Of a stretch of DNA of 64,000 nt, positions 16,426 through 24,642 are shown one piece after another. Each line of letters starts with the position of its first letter. The first letter of the stretch is position 1. The notes under the pieces were generated by a model. It was given only the letters and a program-made list of their open reading frames with translations, searched no databases and had not been told where the DNA came from. The translations under genes were made by a program, and so were the position numbers. Source of the DNA: DAOULT01 sp964646625 (GTDB lineage: Bacteria; Chloroflexota; Anaerolineae; CAZYHC01); assembly GCA_964646625.1 (NCBI GenBank), contig CAZYHC010000007.1, positions 82,523-146,522 on the forward strand, in the 5' to 3' direction.

Positions 16426-19384
16426 CGAGCGACGATCAGGTGCCTGGCACTTCCAAAGTGCCAGGCACCTGGGAAGCAATTGGGGGCGCGAAGCCGCGTT
16501 GGTGGCCGTTTTGTTCCTGCTGGCCTTCGGGCCGCGGGCGCTGGCCCTGGACCATTTTCTGACCGGCGACGAGTTGGACTGGGTGAAGTGGTCCAGCCAA
16601 TTCCTGGCCGCTTTGCTTCGGGGAGACCTGGCGGCCAGCTTTCCGGGTTGGGCCGCGCCAGCCGTGACCACCCGCTGGACAGGAGCGATCGGGCTGGCGC
16701 TTTATGCCTGGCGGCGCGGTTTGCCCCTGGCGGAGTTTCTGGATTCCATCCCCTATCCCGCCCCGCCGGAGTTGATGCCTGCCGTGCGGTTGCCCACCGT
16801 TTTGCTGGCCGCTTTGTGCGTGGTGGCCGTTTACTGGCTGAGCCGGAGGCTTTTCGGAGCCGGGGTTGGGTTGGTGGCCGCCATCCTGCTGGCCTTCGAC
16901 CCTTTTTACCTGGCCCATTCGCGCTTCATTCATCACGATGCGCTGGTGGCAACCTTCATGATCGTTTCGGCTTTGAGTCTGCTCGTTCATTTCGGGAGGC
17001 AGGCTGACGGGCGGCGTTCGTTGTGGCGTTCGTTGTTTTACCTGGTGCTTTCGGGGCTGTGCGCAGGGCTGGCCTTTTTGACCAAATCAACCGCCGCTTT
17101 TCTCCTGCCCTTCTGGGGCGTGGCGGCTTTGCTTCACCAGAGGCGCGGGGCCGTTCGCCAGTTCGTGATCTGGAGCCTGGTGGCGGCTCTGGTAGTGCTG
17201 GCTCTATGGCCGGCGCTGTGGGTTGATCCTTTAGGGACGATCAAAGCGGTGTGGGACATTGCCAGCACTGCTACTCTCGCTCCGCACGCCAAAGGCACCT
17301 TTCTCTTCGGCCAGGCCAGGGCCGACCCCGGCCCGCTTTTCTACCCGGTGAGCTTTCTTTTCAGGAGCACGCCGCCGGTTTTGTTGGGCCTGGCAGCCCT
17401 GGCGTTCGCCTGGGCCAGAGGCCAGGTGGGGGAAAGGCGAAGGGCGGCGCTGGCTCTGCTGCTCTACGCTGCCGGTTTTGCCCTGCTGGTGACGGTGGGA
17501 CACAAAAAAGGCGACCGCTACCTCTTGCCCATTTTCCCGGCCGTGGACGTGCTGGCCGCTTTCGGGTTGTGTAATCTGTTTCGGGTTGTGTGTTCAAGGT
17601 TTAAATCTATAGTCACAGCGGGCACGGAGTTCATGGAGGTTAAGACCAAATCTCTTCGTGTTCTCTGTGTACTCTGTGGCTCGGTCTGCCTGGCGTTGCA
17701 GGCCGCTTTTGCCCTGCTGCATTTCCCGTACTACATCACTTACTACGATCCGCTGGTTGGCGGTGGGCGGCTGGCTCCCTGGGCGCTGTTGGTCGGTTGG
17801 GGCGAAGGTCTGGACGAGGCGGCCCGCTACCTGAACGCCAAACCAGACCCCGAAAGGCTGGAGGTGGCCGTCTGGTACAGCCGCCAGTTTAAGCCCTTCT
17901 TCCGGGGGCAGACGGTAGACCTGTTCGATGCCGAACCAACCCTGGGCGCGGACTACGCCGTTTTCTACGTCAACCAGACCCAACGCCGCCTGCCCCTGGC
18001 CGGGCTGGTGGACTATTTCCAGCGGCGCCGGGCTGAGCACGTGGTGCGCCTGGCCGGGATAGACTACGCCTGGATTTACCGGGGGCCGGTGGTCGGTTTC
18101 GAGCCGCCAACGCAGATAGCGCACCCCGTAAGCGGCACCTTCGGCGGACAGGCGCAACTTCTGGGCTACGAGTTGCGTCCGGCCAGGGTAGAGTCGGGCG
18201 GGGAGTGTCACGTGACGCTTTACTGGCGGGCTTTGGCCGAGATGGGCGAAAGTTACAACGTCTACCTGCGGCTGGCAGACGAAGAAGGCCACCTCTGGGG
18301 CCAGGTGGACCGCCTGCCGGTGATGGGTTACTGGGCCACAGACCGCTGGCAGCCGGGCACGTTCGTCGTTGACGAGTACGACCTGGAGGTTTTGCCGGGC
18401 ACTCCGCCGGGAGAGTACGTTTTGCGTGCCGGGCTGTATTCTTTCCAGACGGGCCGCACCCTGGAAGCGGTTGGCGAGGCCGGAAGAGGCCCGGACCTGG
18501 CCCTGGGCCGGGTGTTGGTGGTCAGGCCCAAAGTCTTCCCGCGCACAGACGACCTGGCGATGCAGCACGCCCTGGAGCAGAAAATGGGAGACGAGATCGT
18601 CTTGCTGGGCCACGACTTCGAGGGCGGCGAGGTTCAACCCGGCGAGGTACTGGCGCCGGTCCTGTATTGGCGAGCGGAAGTTGACGTAAAGGGCGACTAT
18701 ACCGTAGCCCTGCGCCTGCTGGACGGGTCGGGCCGGGTGTGGGCCGAAAAGCTCAACCGGCCCCGTTATCCAACCACCGCCTGGCAGAAAGGGGAAATCG
18801 TGCGCGACCGGCAGAAGATGGCCGTCAGCGGGCGCGTGCCGGGTGGAGATTACCAGTTGGCGGTGGCCTTGCTAAAGGTGCCCAGCACTTTGGAAGTGCC
18901 AGGCACCTGGGAGGAGGAAAAAGGCCGGGCTACGCTGGGCACGGTCACGGTGCAGGAGCGGGCCAGAAACTTCGAGCCGCCGCCTATCGCCCACCCCGTG
19001 CGGGCCAACCTGGGCGGCGTGGCGGAGCTTTTGGGCTACGAAGCAGCGGAGACGCAGTTGAAAGCGGGCCAGACCTTGAATTTGCGGCTTTACTGGCGGG
19101 CGCTAAACGAAGTGGACGTAAGTTACACCGTGTTTGTGCATTTGCTGGACTCTTCGGGCCGGATCTGGGGCCAGCGGGATCGCCCGCCGATGCTCCCTAC
19201 CACCGGCTGGGTAAAGGGCGAAATCATCGCCGACCACTACCGGCTGGAAATCAGCCCCGACGCGCCGCCGGGTGAATACCTCATCGAGGTTGGGCTGTAC
19301 GACTCAATCGGCGGGGCGAGGCTGCCCGTCCTGGGCGAAAGCGGGGAGGACCGCGTGCTATTAGGCCGGGTGAGGGTCAGGTAA
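16412..19384 (+). CDS. GT39/PMT-like membrane glycosyltransferase with three C-terminal beta-sandwich domains (copy B)
   Basis: A 990-residue paralogue of the 12895-15723 product: FLTGDELDWVKWSSQF acidic motif, PAVTTRWTGAIGLAL, FDPFYLAHSRFIHHDAL, KKGDRYLLPIFPAVD, then three beta-sandwich modules (about 580-985). The start is taken as TTG at 16412 (TTG-AGC), after GGGAGAG, by analogy with the TTG-AGT starts at 7863 and 12895; the open frame extends upstream to 16370 without a ribosome binding site. The first 25 codons and a C-terminal linker are written in palindromic repeat DNA (16437-16471, 18876-18908), and another insert at 17614-17678 is a degenerate inverted repeat. It ends before a strong terminator. 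Confidence 0.85.
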   Translation: MSHTSERRSGAWHFQSARHLGSNWGREAALVAVLFLLAFGPRALALDHFLTGDELDWVKWSSQFLAALLRGDLAASFPGWAAPAVTTRWTGAIGLALYAWRRGLPLAEFLDSIPYPAPPELMPAVRLPTVLLAALCVVAVYWLSRRLFGAGVGLVAAILLAFDPFYLAHSRFIHHDALVATFMIVSALSLLVHFGRQADGRRSLWRSLFYLVLSGLCAGLAFLTKSTAAFLLPFWGVAALLHQRRGAVRQFVIWSLVAALVVLALWPALWVDPLGTIKAVWDIASTATLAPHAKGTFLFGQARADPGPLFYPVSFLFRSTPPVLLGLAALAFAWARGQVGERRRAALALLLYAAGFALLVTVGHKKGDRYLLPIFPAVDVLAAFGLCNLFRVVCSRFKSIVTAGTEFMEVKTKSLRVLCVLCGSVCLALQAAFALLHFPYYITYYDPLVGGGRLAPWALLVGWGEGLDEAARYLNAKPDPERLEVAVWYSRQFKPFFRGQTVDLFDAEPTLGADYAVFYVNQTQRRLPLAGLVDYFQRRRAEHVVRLAGIDYAWIYRGPVVGFEPPTQIAHPVSGTFGGQAQLLGYELRPARVESGGECHVTLYWRALAEMGESYNVYLRLADEEGHLWGQVDRLPVMGYWATDRWQPGTFVVDEYDLEVLPGTPPGEYVLRAGLYSFQTGRTLEAVGEAGRGPDLALGRVLVVRPKVFPRTDDLAMQHALEQKMGDEIVLLGHDFEGGEVQPGEVLAPVLYWRAEVDVKGDYTVALRLLDGSGRVWAEKLNRPRYPTTAWQKGEIVRDRQKMAVSGRVPGGDYQLAVALLKVPSTLEVPGTWEEEKGRATLGTVTVQERARNFEPPPIAHPVRANLGGVAELLGYEAAETQLKAGQTLNLRLYWRALNEVDVSYTVFVHLLDSSGRIWGQRDRPPMLPTTGWVKGEIIADHYRLEISPDAPPGEYLIEVGLYDSIGGARLPVLGESGEDRVLLGRVRVR
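16437..16471. repeat. perfect hairpin repeat, CAGGTGCCTGGCACTT family
   Basis: 16-bp perfect arms CAGGTGCCTGGCACTT and AAGTGCCAGGCACCTG with a 3-nt loop. It is translated near the N-terminus of GT39 copy B. Related copies are at 18876-18908 and, as a half copy, at 13843-13857. Confidence 0.9.
17614..17678. repeat. degenerate inverted repeat inside GT39 copy B
   Basis: An arm starting CACAGCGGGCACGGAG pairs imperfectly with one ending GTTCTCTGTGTACTCTGTG. It encodes the insert TAGTEFMEVKTKSLRVLCV, absent from the paralogue at 12895. It resembles the CACAGAG/CTCTGTG intergenic repeats common in many genomes. Confidence 0.55.
18876..18908. repeat. hairpin repeat, AGGTGCCTGGCACTT family
   Basis: Arms AGGTGCCCAGCACTT and AAGTGCCAGGCACCT pair with one mismatch around a TGG loop. 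In frame in GT39 copy B it encodes KVPSTLEVPGTW, between beta-sandwich modules two and three. Confidence 0.85.
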
Positions 19385-19388
19385 AAAC

Positions 19389-19425
19389 AATCCGCCTCCC
19401 TATCGATATGGGAGGCGGATTATTA
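19389..19425 (+). terminator. terminator of the GT39 array
   Basis: A 12-bp stem AATCCGCCTCCC / GGGAGGCGGATT with an 8-9 nt loop lies five bases after the last GT39 stop codon. The following tract (ATTATTAAAA) is only weakly T-rich. Confidence 0.75.
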
Positions 19426-19715
19426 AAAGGGAGGTAAAGGAGAATTCAATTGTGAGGGCGGGTCGTACTTCTGCCCTTATTGACTTTTCCCTGGTCATTT
19501 GCGAACTTGCTTCCTCCCTAATATTATACTACACAAAGGTTATTATCAGGTTAAGATCAGGTTAAGATTTGGTAAAAAATTTCAGAAAATATGTTCTAAA
19601 GCAAGTGCGCGGGCTGGCACGACAGGGCCGGCGCCTGGCCTGCTACTCATGGCCTGTATAGTATACCCTGGGGGCACTTTCATCGCTGTGAACCAGTGCA
19701 CGCTGTTTGTGTGTC
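19426..19715. other. AT-rich intergenic region with an 11-bp tandem direct repeat
   Basis: No gene is seen. It contains a perfect tandem repeat of ATCAGGTTAAG (19545-19566), spaced one helical turn, of the kind bound by PhoB/OmpR-type response regulators, and a TATAAT on the minus strand close by (about 19522-19527) without a good -35. A GTATAGTATAC palindrome lies near 19656. No clear target gene is present, so function is unknown. Confidence 0.35.
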
Positions 19716-20045
19716 TTACTCGAGGCGGAGCTCTCGGACGTATTCTTCGGCGGTGAGATTACTGATGGTGAAGGCCACTTTCTCAAAATATAGGGGCCAG
19801 CTACATTGGGGTATGTCAACGCCTGGTTTGGCCAGATCGTACTCTTCGCATATGCTAAGGATGAGTAGGTCAAAAGGGGCTGTAAATTGGTTGAAGCAGC
19901 ACCATTTAAGTCCTGGTTTGGCCTTGTCTACGTTGGGCAGGGATAAGAGGAGGGAGTTCCACTTCACAATCATGCTTTCTCGCTTTTCTTTAGGTAACTG
20001 GTGCCAGTCAGATTTAGATCTCCAAAACTCGACTAAATATGCCAT
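19716..20045 (-). CDS. small uncharacterised protein
   Basis: Not recognised with certainty. A 109-residue soluble protein (MAYLVEFWRSKSDWHQLP...) with conserved-looking Trp/Cys/Phe content, reminiscent of small dimeric alpha/beta-barrel-like proteins that begin with a MxYxxxxR strand. The ATG follows GGGGGG at suitable spacing. It stands alone between the GT39 array terminator and the divergent regulator gene, in AT-rich surroundings. No signal peptide or membrane segment is visible. Confidence 0.55.
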   Translation of the reverse strand: MAYLVEFWRSKSDWHQLPKEKRESMIVKWNSLLLSLPNVDKAKPGLKWCCFNQFTAPFDLLILSICEEYDLAKPGVDIPQCSWPLYFEKVAFTISNLTAEEYVRELRLE

Positions 20046-20241
20046 GCGCCCCCCATCCAGAAAAAATTATTTTTAAGGATTTGATTTAGCATGTGGCAAT
20101 AATCTAGTTTGCTTTCAGGATCGCAACTTGCATTATATCATAAAAAATTAATTTTGTCAATAGCCATCCTCTCACACAAATCTCCTGGCTCATATTTACC
20201 TCTGAATTACCATTTGTGGTACAGTCTTCTATGATAAGATG

Positions 20242-20269
20242 TTGACAAATTTCAGATTTCTGGTATACT
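20242..20269 (+). promoter_or_regulatory. promoter of the MerR/GAF/TPR gene
   Basis: A perfect TTGACA (20242-20247), a 16-bp spacer and TATACT (20264-20269) lie about 50 bp before the start codon. Confidence 0.65.
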
Positions 20270-20320
20270 AATGGTACCTGGCTGGAACGATTTGCCTTGG
20301 AGAAAAGAGAGGGGATGGTT

Positions 20321-22813
20321 ATGACAGAGTTGAAAGAAAAGACTACGATTGAGTGGGATGCTGGCAAGAAGGGGTCAGACGTGCTGGATAAGGCTCTGTT
20401 CCACAGGTTCTATGAAAGAGCGACCCAGACGCTTCTGGAAAAGGGTTTTTCTCCCGGCCAAAGCTACGGAGCCAGAGCGGTGCTGGACCTTACCGGCTGG
20501 CAATATCATGAACTCGACTATCGGATAAAAATCGGGCTTCTCTCGCCCCGTGCTATTCAGCGGGGCAAGAAAGTGTTCCGCGAATTTGAGTTTGCTAATC
20601 TGGTCGAGGCTTTGGTGGTGAAAGAGTTGGAAGAGACCAGGGACGATTTGTCTGTGGCCGCGCTCAGGGCGCTGTTGATTCAGTGGAAACAGCAGGCCCG
20701 TGGACCTGGCTTTCCACTCAGCCAATTAGCCAGGGCCTCGAATTATTGTCAGGCCAGGTTGTTATATACGGCCATATATCGTCTCTGTCAGCGCGAGCTG
20801 CCCCTTAATGCTCTGTTGGCCGTTTCCAGAAGGACTGCCTCCGCTCAAGAAGAAAGGAGATCTAGCGAATCTCAGGGCCGGGTGGTCAGGCTGACGAAGG
20901 CTGAAGCGGCCTCGGTTTTGCTGTCCGAACCCTCTATTAAAAGTCTGCTCAGCGCCGAACGAGAGATCGTTATGACCCCCACCGATCTGGACCCCGCTCA
21001 GGAGGACTTCTACAGGATAAGCGCTCCACGCTATTATCTATTTGTGGGCCTGCCTGTCGGCCATGAGGTCGATTTTGAGGCCCAGGTTGGCGCTCACCTG
21101 GACGCGTTTGAGGATTGGGATTTCATCGAGGCCCTTGTGGATTTCTGCTTTGGTCTGAAGGAGGCGGCTGTCTCTGCTTCGCAGCCGTTGGAGGTCAGTC
21201 CGGCGGATAATCGTAGTCAGTATATGCAAGGCACTTTTCTTTCAGCCATCGCCCGTCTCATCAGTGTCGTTTATCCCGCTTTGTATTGTCTGATATACGG
21301 CCCTCCCTACCAGACCGGCAACCTGGAGCTCAAAGCAGTCAGCCCGAATTTCCCTATACCCCTTAATCCCACTCTATCTATCACCAGCGGTCGGCTGTTG
21401 TCCGGTTGGGCTTTTGAAAATGGGCAGGAAATCGTGGTGCAGAGGACGGAGGGCGTTGAAGACCCGCGCATTGCCAATCAATTCGAGGAAAGGGCCACCG
21501 CTGCGCTGGCGGTGCCTACCTTCGCGGGCGGACAGGTCAACGGCGTGATATACCTGGGGACCAGAAAATCTCTCGAGCCGGGGCAGGATGGCTTTGCTCC
21601 CTCGCAGTTCAGGTTGTTCTGCGTGCTGGGGGCTGTCGTCGGGGAAGCGATCGCCAGGGAAAAACTGGTGCAGAAAACGCATGAAAAAAGCACCACAATC
21701 GCCGCCGACGAGACTCCGCACCCACTGACCTGGCAGGATTTCGTCGCCTGTCTGGGGCAGGTGGTGGCTGAACTCGACCTGGCGCCCAGGGCTCTCCAGG
21801 ATTATAGTCTTCTGATCGTGACGGTCAGCGCCGAGTGGAAGGGAGTTATGCCTGGATCACAGGCCGTAGCTTCCTGGGCGATGGAGAAGCTGAAAACGGT
21901 GGCCTATCGCTACTGCCGCCAGGAATGCCACCTGGAGAGGGCGAAGGTTTTCGGCCATCCCGAACACGAACACGAATTTATCATTTTCAATGAGGGCTTA
22001 AATGAAGGAACCGTCTTCGATGGGATAAGCCAGGAGGAGATTCGGGAGGGTCTTGCCAGGCGGCTTAACTCTTTGGAGAGTTCGCTGGGCCTGACGGTGC
22101 AGGTGTGGTCACTTCAGGTCGGCTATTCCGAGTTACGCCGCAGGTTGGAACGTGGCGATGGTCAGGAAGAGTTGAAGCAATTTTTGGTAGCCGAGATTTT
22201 AAGTCTTCTGGAGATCACCAAACTGATCGCCGAAGGAGAGCGGGAGGAGAGGAGGGGACAGGATTTGCGGGCCATTTCCAGATACCAACATGCTTATCGT
22301 CTGGCCCCTCAAAACACGTGTGTCATCCGCCGTCTGGCCGGGAATTGGGTGCGGCGAGGCAACTATCAGCAGGCTTTGGATTTGTACCGCACTGCCCTGG
22401 AGATAAACGAACACGACGTGGACAGCCTGGAATGTCTGGGCCAGCTCTACGCCACTCTGGGGGATTACGATCAGGCCAGAGAGACCTATGACCGGGCTTT
22501 GGCCCTCCGCCCAACCTCTCCCGCCCTCCATCGTCTGATCGGTGAAACCTTTATTCTCCAGGGGGAGGAGTTTTGCGAGCAGGCGGTAGATAAGTTCAGG
22601 GAGGCAGCCACCTACGACGATATCGACGATCCCAGGTGCCAGGCCAGGTATTACTGGTACGCCTGCGAGGCATATATGCGAGCCGGGCTGATCGAGAAGG
22701 CCCTTTACGAAATTCAGCAGGCCCTTAACCTCGACGCTCAGAACGAGGCTTACCATTACGCTCTTAGAAGGGCCTTAAACGCTCAGGCCCACGGGGCTCA
22801 GCCGCCTTCCTGA
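20321..22813 (+). CDS. multidomain regulator: MerR-like HTH, GAF-like, degenerate GGDEF-like and TPR domains
   Basis: An 830-residue soluble protein. Residues about 35-105 form a MerR-like helix-turn-helix (GARAVLDLTGWQYHELDYRI...VFREFEFANLVEALVV). Residues about 300-450 look like a GAF sensor (ending VNGVIYLGTRKSL...AVVGEAIARE). Residues about 460-640 resemble a GGDEF fold whose signature is degenerate (HPEHEHEFIIF), so cyclase activity is unlikely. Residues about 645-825 are TPR repeats (YRTALEINEHDVDSLECLGQLY etc.). ATG at 20321 is preferred over 20297/20315 because of GAGAGGGG spacing. Domain calls beyond the TPRs are by eye. It is monocistronic with its own promoter; its target is unknown. 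Confidence 0.65.
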   Translation: MTELKEKTTIEWDAGKKGSDVLDKALFHRFYERATQTLLEKGFSPGQSYGARAVLDLTGWQYHELDYRIKIGLLSPRAIQRGKKVFREFEFANLVEALVVKELEETRDDLSVAALRALLIQWKQQARGPGFPLSQLARASNYCQARLLYTAIYRLCQRELPLNALLAVSRRTASAQEERRSSESQGRVVRLTKAEAASVLLSEPSIKSLLSAEREIVMTPTDLDPAQEDFYRISAPRYYLFVGLPVGHEVDFEAQVGAHLDAFEDWDFIEALVDFCFGLKEAAVSASQPLEVSPADNRSQYMQGTFLSAIARLISVVYPALYCLIYGPPYQTGNLELKAVSPNFPIPLNPTLSITSGRLLSGWAFENGQEIVVQRTEGVEDPRIANQFEERATAALAVPTFAGGQVNGVIYLGTRKSLEPGQDGFAPSQFRLFCVLGAVVGEAIAREKLVQKTHEKSTTIAADETPHPLTWQDFVACLGQVVAELDLAPRALQDYSLLIVTVSAEWKGVMPGSQAVASWAMEKLKTVAYRYCRQECHLERAKVFGHPEHEHEFIIFNEGLNEGTVFDGISQEEIREGLARRLNSLESSLGLTVQVWSLQVGYSELRRRLERGDGQEELKQFLVAEILSLLEITKLIAEGEREERRGQDLRAISRYQHAYRLAPQNTCVIRRLAGNWVRRGNYQQALDLYRTALEINEHDVDSLECLGQLYATLGDYDQARETYDRALALRPTSPALHRLIGETFILQGEEFCEQAVDKFREAATYDDIDDPRCQARYYWYACEAYMRAGLIEKALYEIQQALNLDAQNEAYHYALRRALNAQAHGAQPPS

Positions 22814-22844
22814 CATCCTTCGGGCGCGGACGTCGCTCTCACAT

Positions 22845-24569
22845 TTAGCCCTCGGCAGTCGTCTGGCCTTCTGCCAGGCGTTGCCAGGGGGCCACCGGCG
22901 GTATCACCTCGTGTTCTGAGGCCGCGATCAACTCGATGAAGAATGGGCCGCCGTAGCTCAAGGCCTCTTTCAGAGCCAGGCCAATTTTGTCTGGATCGCT
23001 GACCTGGATGCCACGCAAACCAAACCCTGCGGCCACTTGCACGTAGTTCAGTGGCTCACGGAAGTCCACCGAGAAGTACCTGCCACCGTGGTGTAGCTTC
23101 TGGAGGGCCTTTATCCAGCCGTAACACCCGTTGTTAAATAGAATCAAGATCGTAGGCCCCCCCACGCGCGTGACGGTCGCCAGGTCGCCAGCGGACATTG
23201 CAAACGAACCATCTCCACACAATCCCACTACGGGTAGCTCTGGCCTGGCCAGGCGTGCCCCCACCACACCTGGGATGGCATAGCCCAATCCGCCCTGGGC
23301 TCGTGGTGAGATGGCCCATCGCCCTGGTTGTCGTAATTCCCACTCTGCTGCTACGTAGGGCGTCGGGGTGCCAGGATCGCAAATAACGATCGTTTCTTCT
23401 GGAAGTGCCTTCTGAAGTTCGCCGATCACCCGTTGGGGCATGATCGGACTCTGAGAACTCGATGCGGAGCTCTTTGTCTGAGACTGCCAGGCCGCCTTCA
23501 ACTGCGCTACGTGGTCGAGCCAGGGGCCCCTATCTATCGGCGCTTTACACCTCTCCTTCAGGGCTTCGAGCAGGTCTGCGAGGGCCAGCTTCGCATCGCC
23601 GCACATCCCTTCATCTACCGGGTAGTTATTCCCAATTTCGGAAGGGTCAACGTCGATCTGGAGTAGCGTAGGAGGGTCGGCCAGAGGTGGAACTCGCCAG
23701 TTGTCGGTGTCTACATAGTTCACCTTGCATCCGACGAACAGCACCAGGTCCGCTTCCTGGACGATCTGAGCCGCATAAGGGCGGCCACCATTGGCGCCAA
23801 TAACGCCGAGACTCAGCGGCAACGTTTCGGCCAGTGCTCCCTTGCCGTTGATGGTGGTGGCCACAGGAGCGTTCAGGAGTTGGGAAACGGCCCGTAGCTC
23901 CGCATGTGCCCCTGACGACACCAACCCGCCCCCTGCCACGATGACGGGCTGCCTGGCGTGCAGCAGTTTATGCGCGGCGCGGCTGACCGCATCGGGAGTT
24001 GGTCGGGTGCGGTGGGAAGGCCAGGACTTGCAGGCATCCTCCGCGTGCATGTCTACGGCCGTAGTGATTTCTTCAGCCAGCACGTCTTTGGGCAGCGTTA
24101 AATGTACTGCGCCGGGACGACCGCTGGTTGCCAGGCGAAAGGCGCGTCTTACAAATCTGGGCAACATTTCGGCGCGTTTGGGGAGCGCGGTCCACTTGGT
24201 CACCGACGAGAAGAGCTGTGACTGATCGAGGGCGGTGAGAGCGCCCTGAGCTTCGTAGCTGATGGGATTGTCGGTTGTCAGGGCGATCAATGCCACCGAC
24301 GAGCCGTGTGCTTCCGTAACCCCCGGCAGCATGTACGTCGCCCCGCCGCCGCTGGGCCCCTCACAGATGCCCGGTTTGCCGGTGAGCCGCGCGTACACAT
24401 CGGCCATGAAAGCCGCCGAACGCTCGTCGCGTGCCATCACGTGAGCGATGCGCCTGGACTCGGCATGTAGTGCATCGTATAAACCTACGGTAGTGTCGCC
24501 AGGCAACCCGAACACCACCTCTGTGTCATATCGAATCAGCATTTCTACCAGGGCTTGCGCACCATTCAT
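22845..24569 (-). CDS. thiamine-diphosphate-dependent enzyme (acetolactate synthase/benzoylformate decarboxylase superfamily)
   Basis: A 574-residue three-domain ThDP enzyme: N-terminal pyrimidine-binding domain with the catalytic Glu in ARDERSAAFMAD and PSGGGATYMLPGV, a central domain (about 190-330), and a C-terminal domain with the GDGSFAMSAGDL...FNNG Mg-ThDP motif. The length matches the family (550-600). The substrate cannot be read from sequence; 2-oxo-acid decarboxylation or carboligation is typical. It is the last gene of the 25-kb minus-strand catabolic cluster, converging on the TPR regulator 31 bp away, and may process the 2-oxo product of the pathway. Confidence 0.8.
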   Translation of the reverse strand: MNGAQALVEMLIRYDTEVVFGLPGDTTVGLYDALHAESRRIAHVMARDERSAAFMADVYARLTGKPGICEGPSGGGATYMLPGVTEAHGSSVALIALTTDNPISYEAQGALTALDQSQLFSSVTKWTALPKRAEMLPRFVRRAFRLATSGRPGAVHLTLPKDVLAEEITTAVDMHAEDACKSWPSHRTRPTPDAVSRAAHKLLHARQPVIVAGGGLVSSGAHAELRAVSQLLNAPVATTINGKGALAETLPLSLGVIGANGGRPYAAQIVQEADLVLFVGCKVNYVDTDNWRVPPLADPPTLLQIDVDPSEIGNNYPVDEGMCGDAKLALADLLEALKERCKAPIDRGPWLDHVAQLKAAWQSQTKSSASSSQSPIMPQRVIGELQKALPEETIVICDPGTPTPYVAAEWELRQPGRWAISPRAQGGLGYAIPGVVGARLARPELPVVGLCGDGSFAMSAGDLATVTRVGGPTILILFNNGCYGWIKALQKLHHGGRYFSVDFREPLNYVQVAAGFGLRGIQVSDPDKIGLALKEALSYGGPFFIELIAASEHEVIPPVAPWQRLAEGQTTAEG

Positions 24570-24642
24570 CTATATCTTTTCCTTTCTCCTTTGCATCAGA
24601 TAAGGTAGGACGTCGCTCTTGGCCGAGATATAGGTGAGAAAG

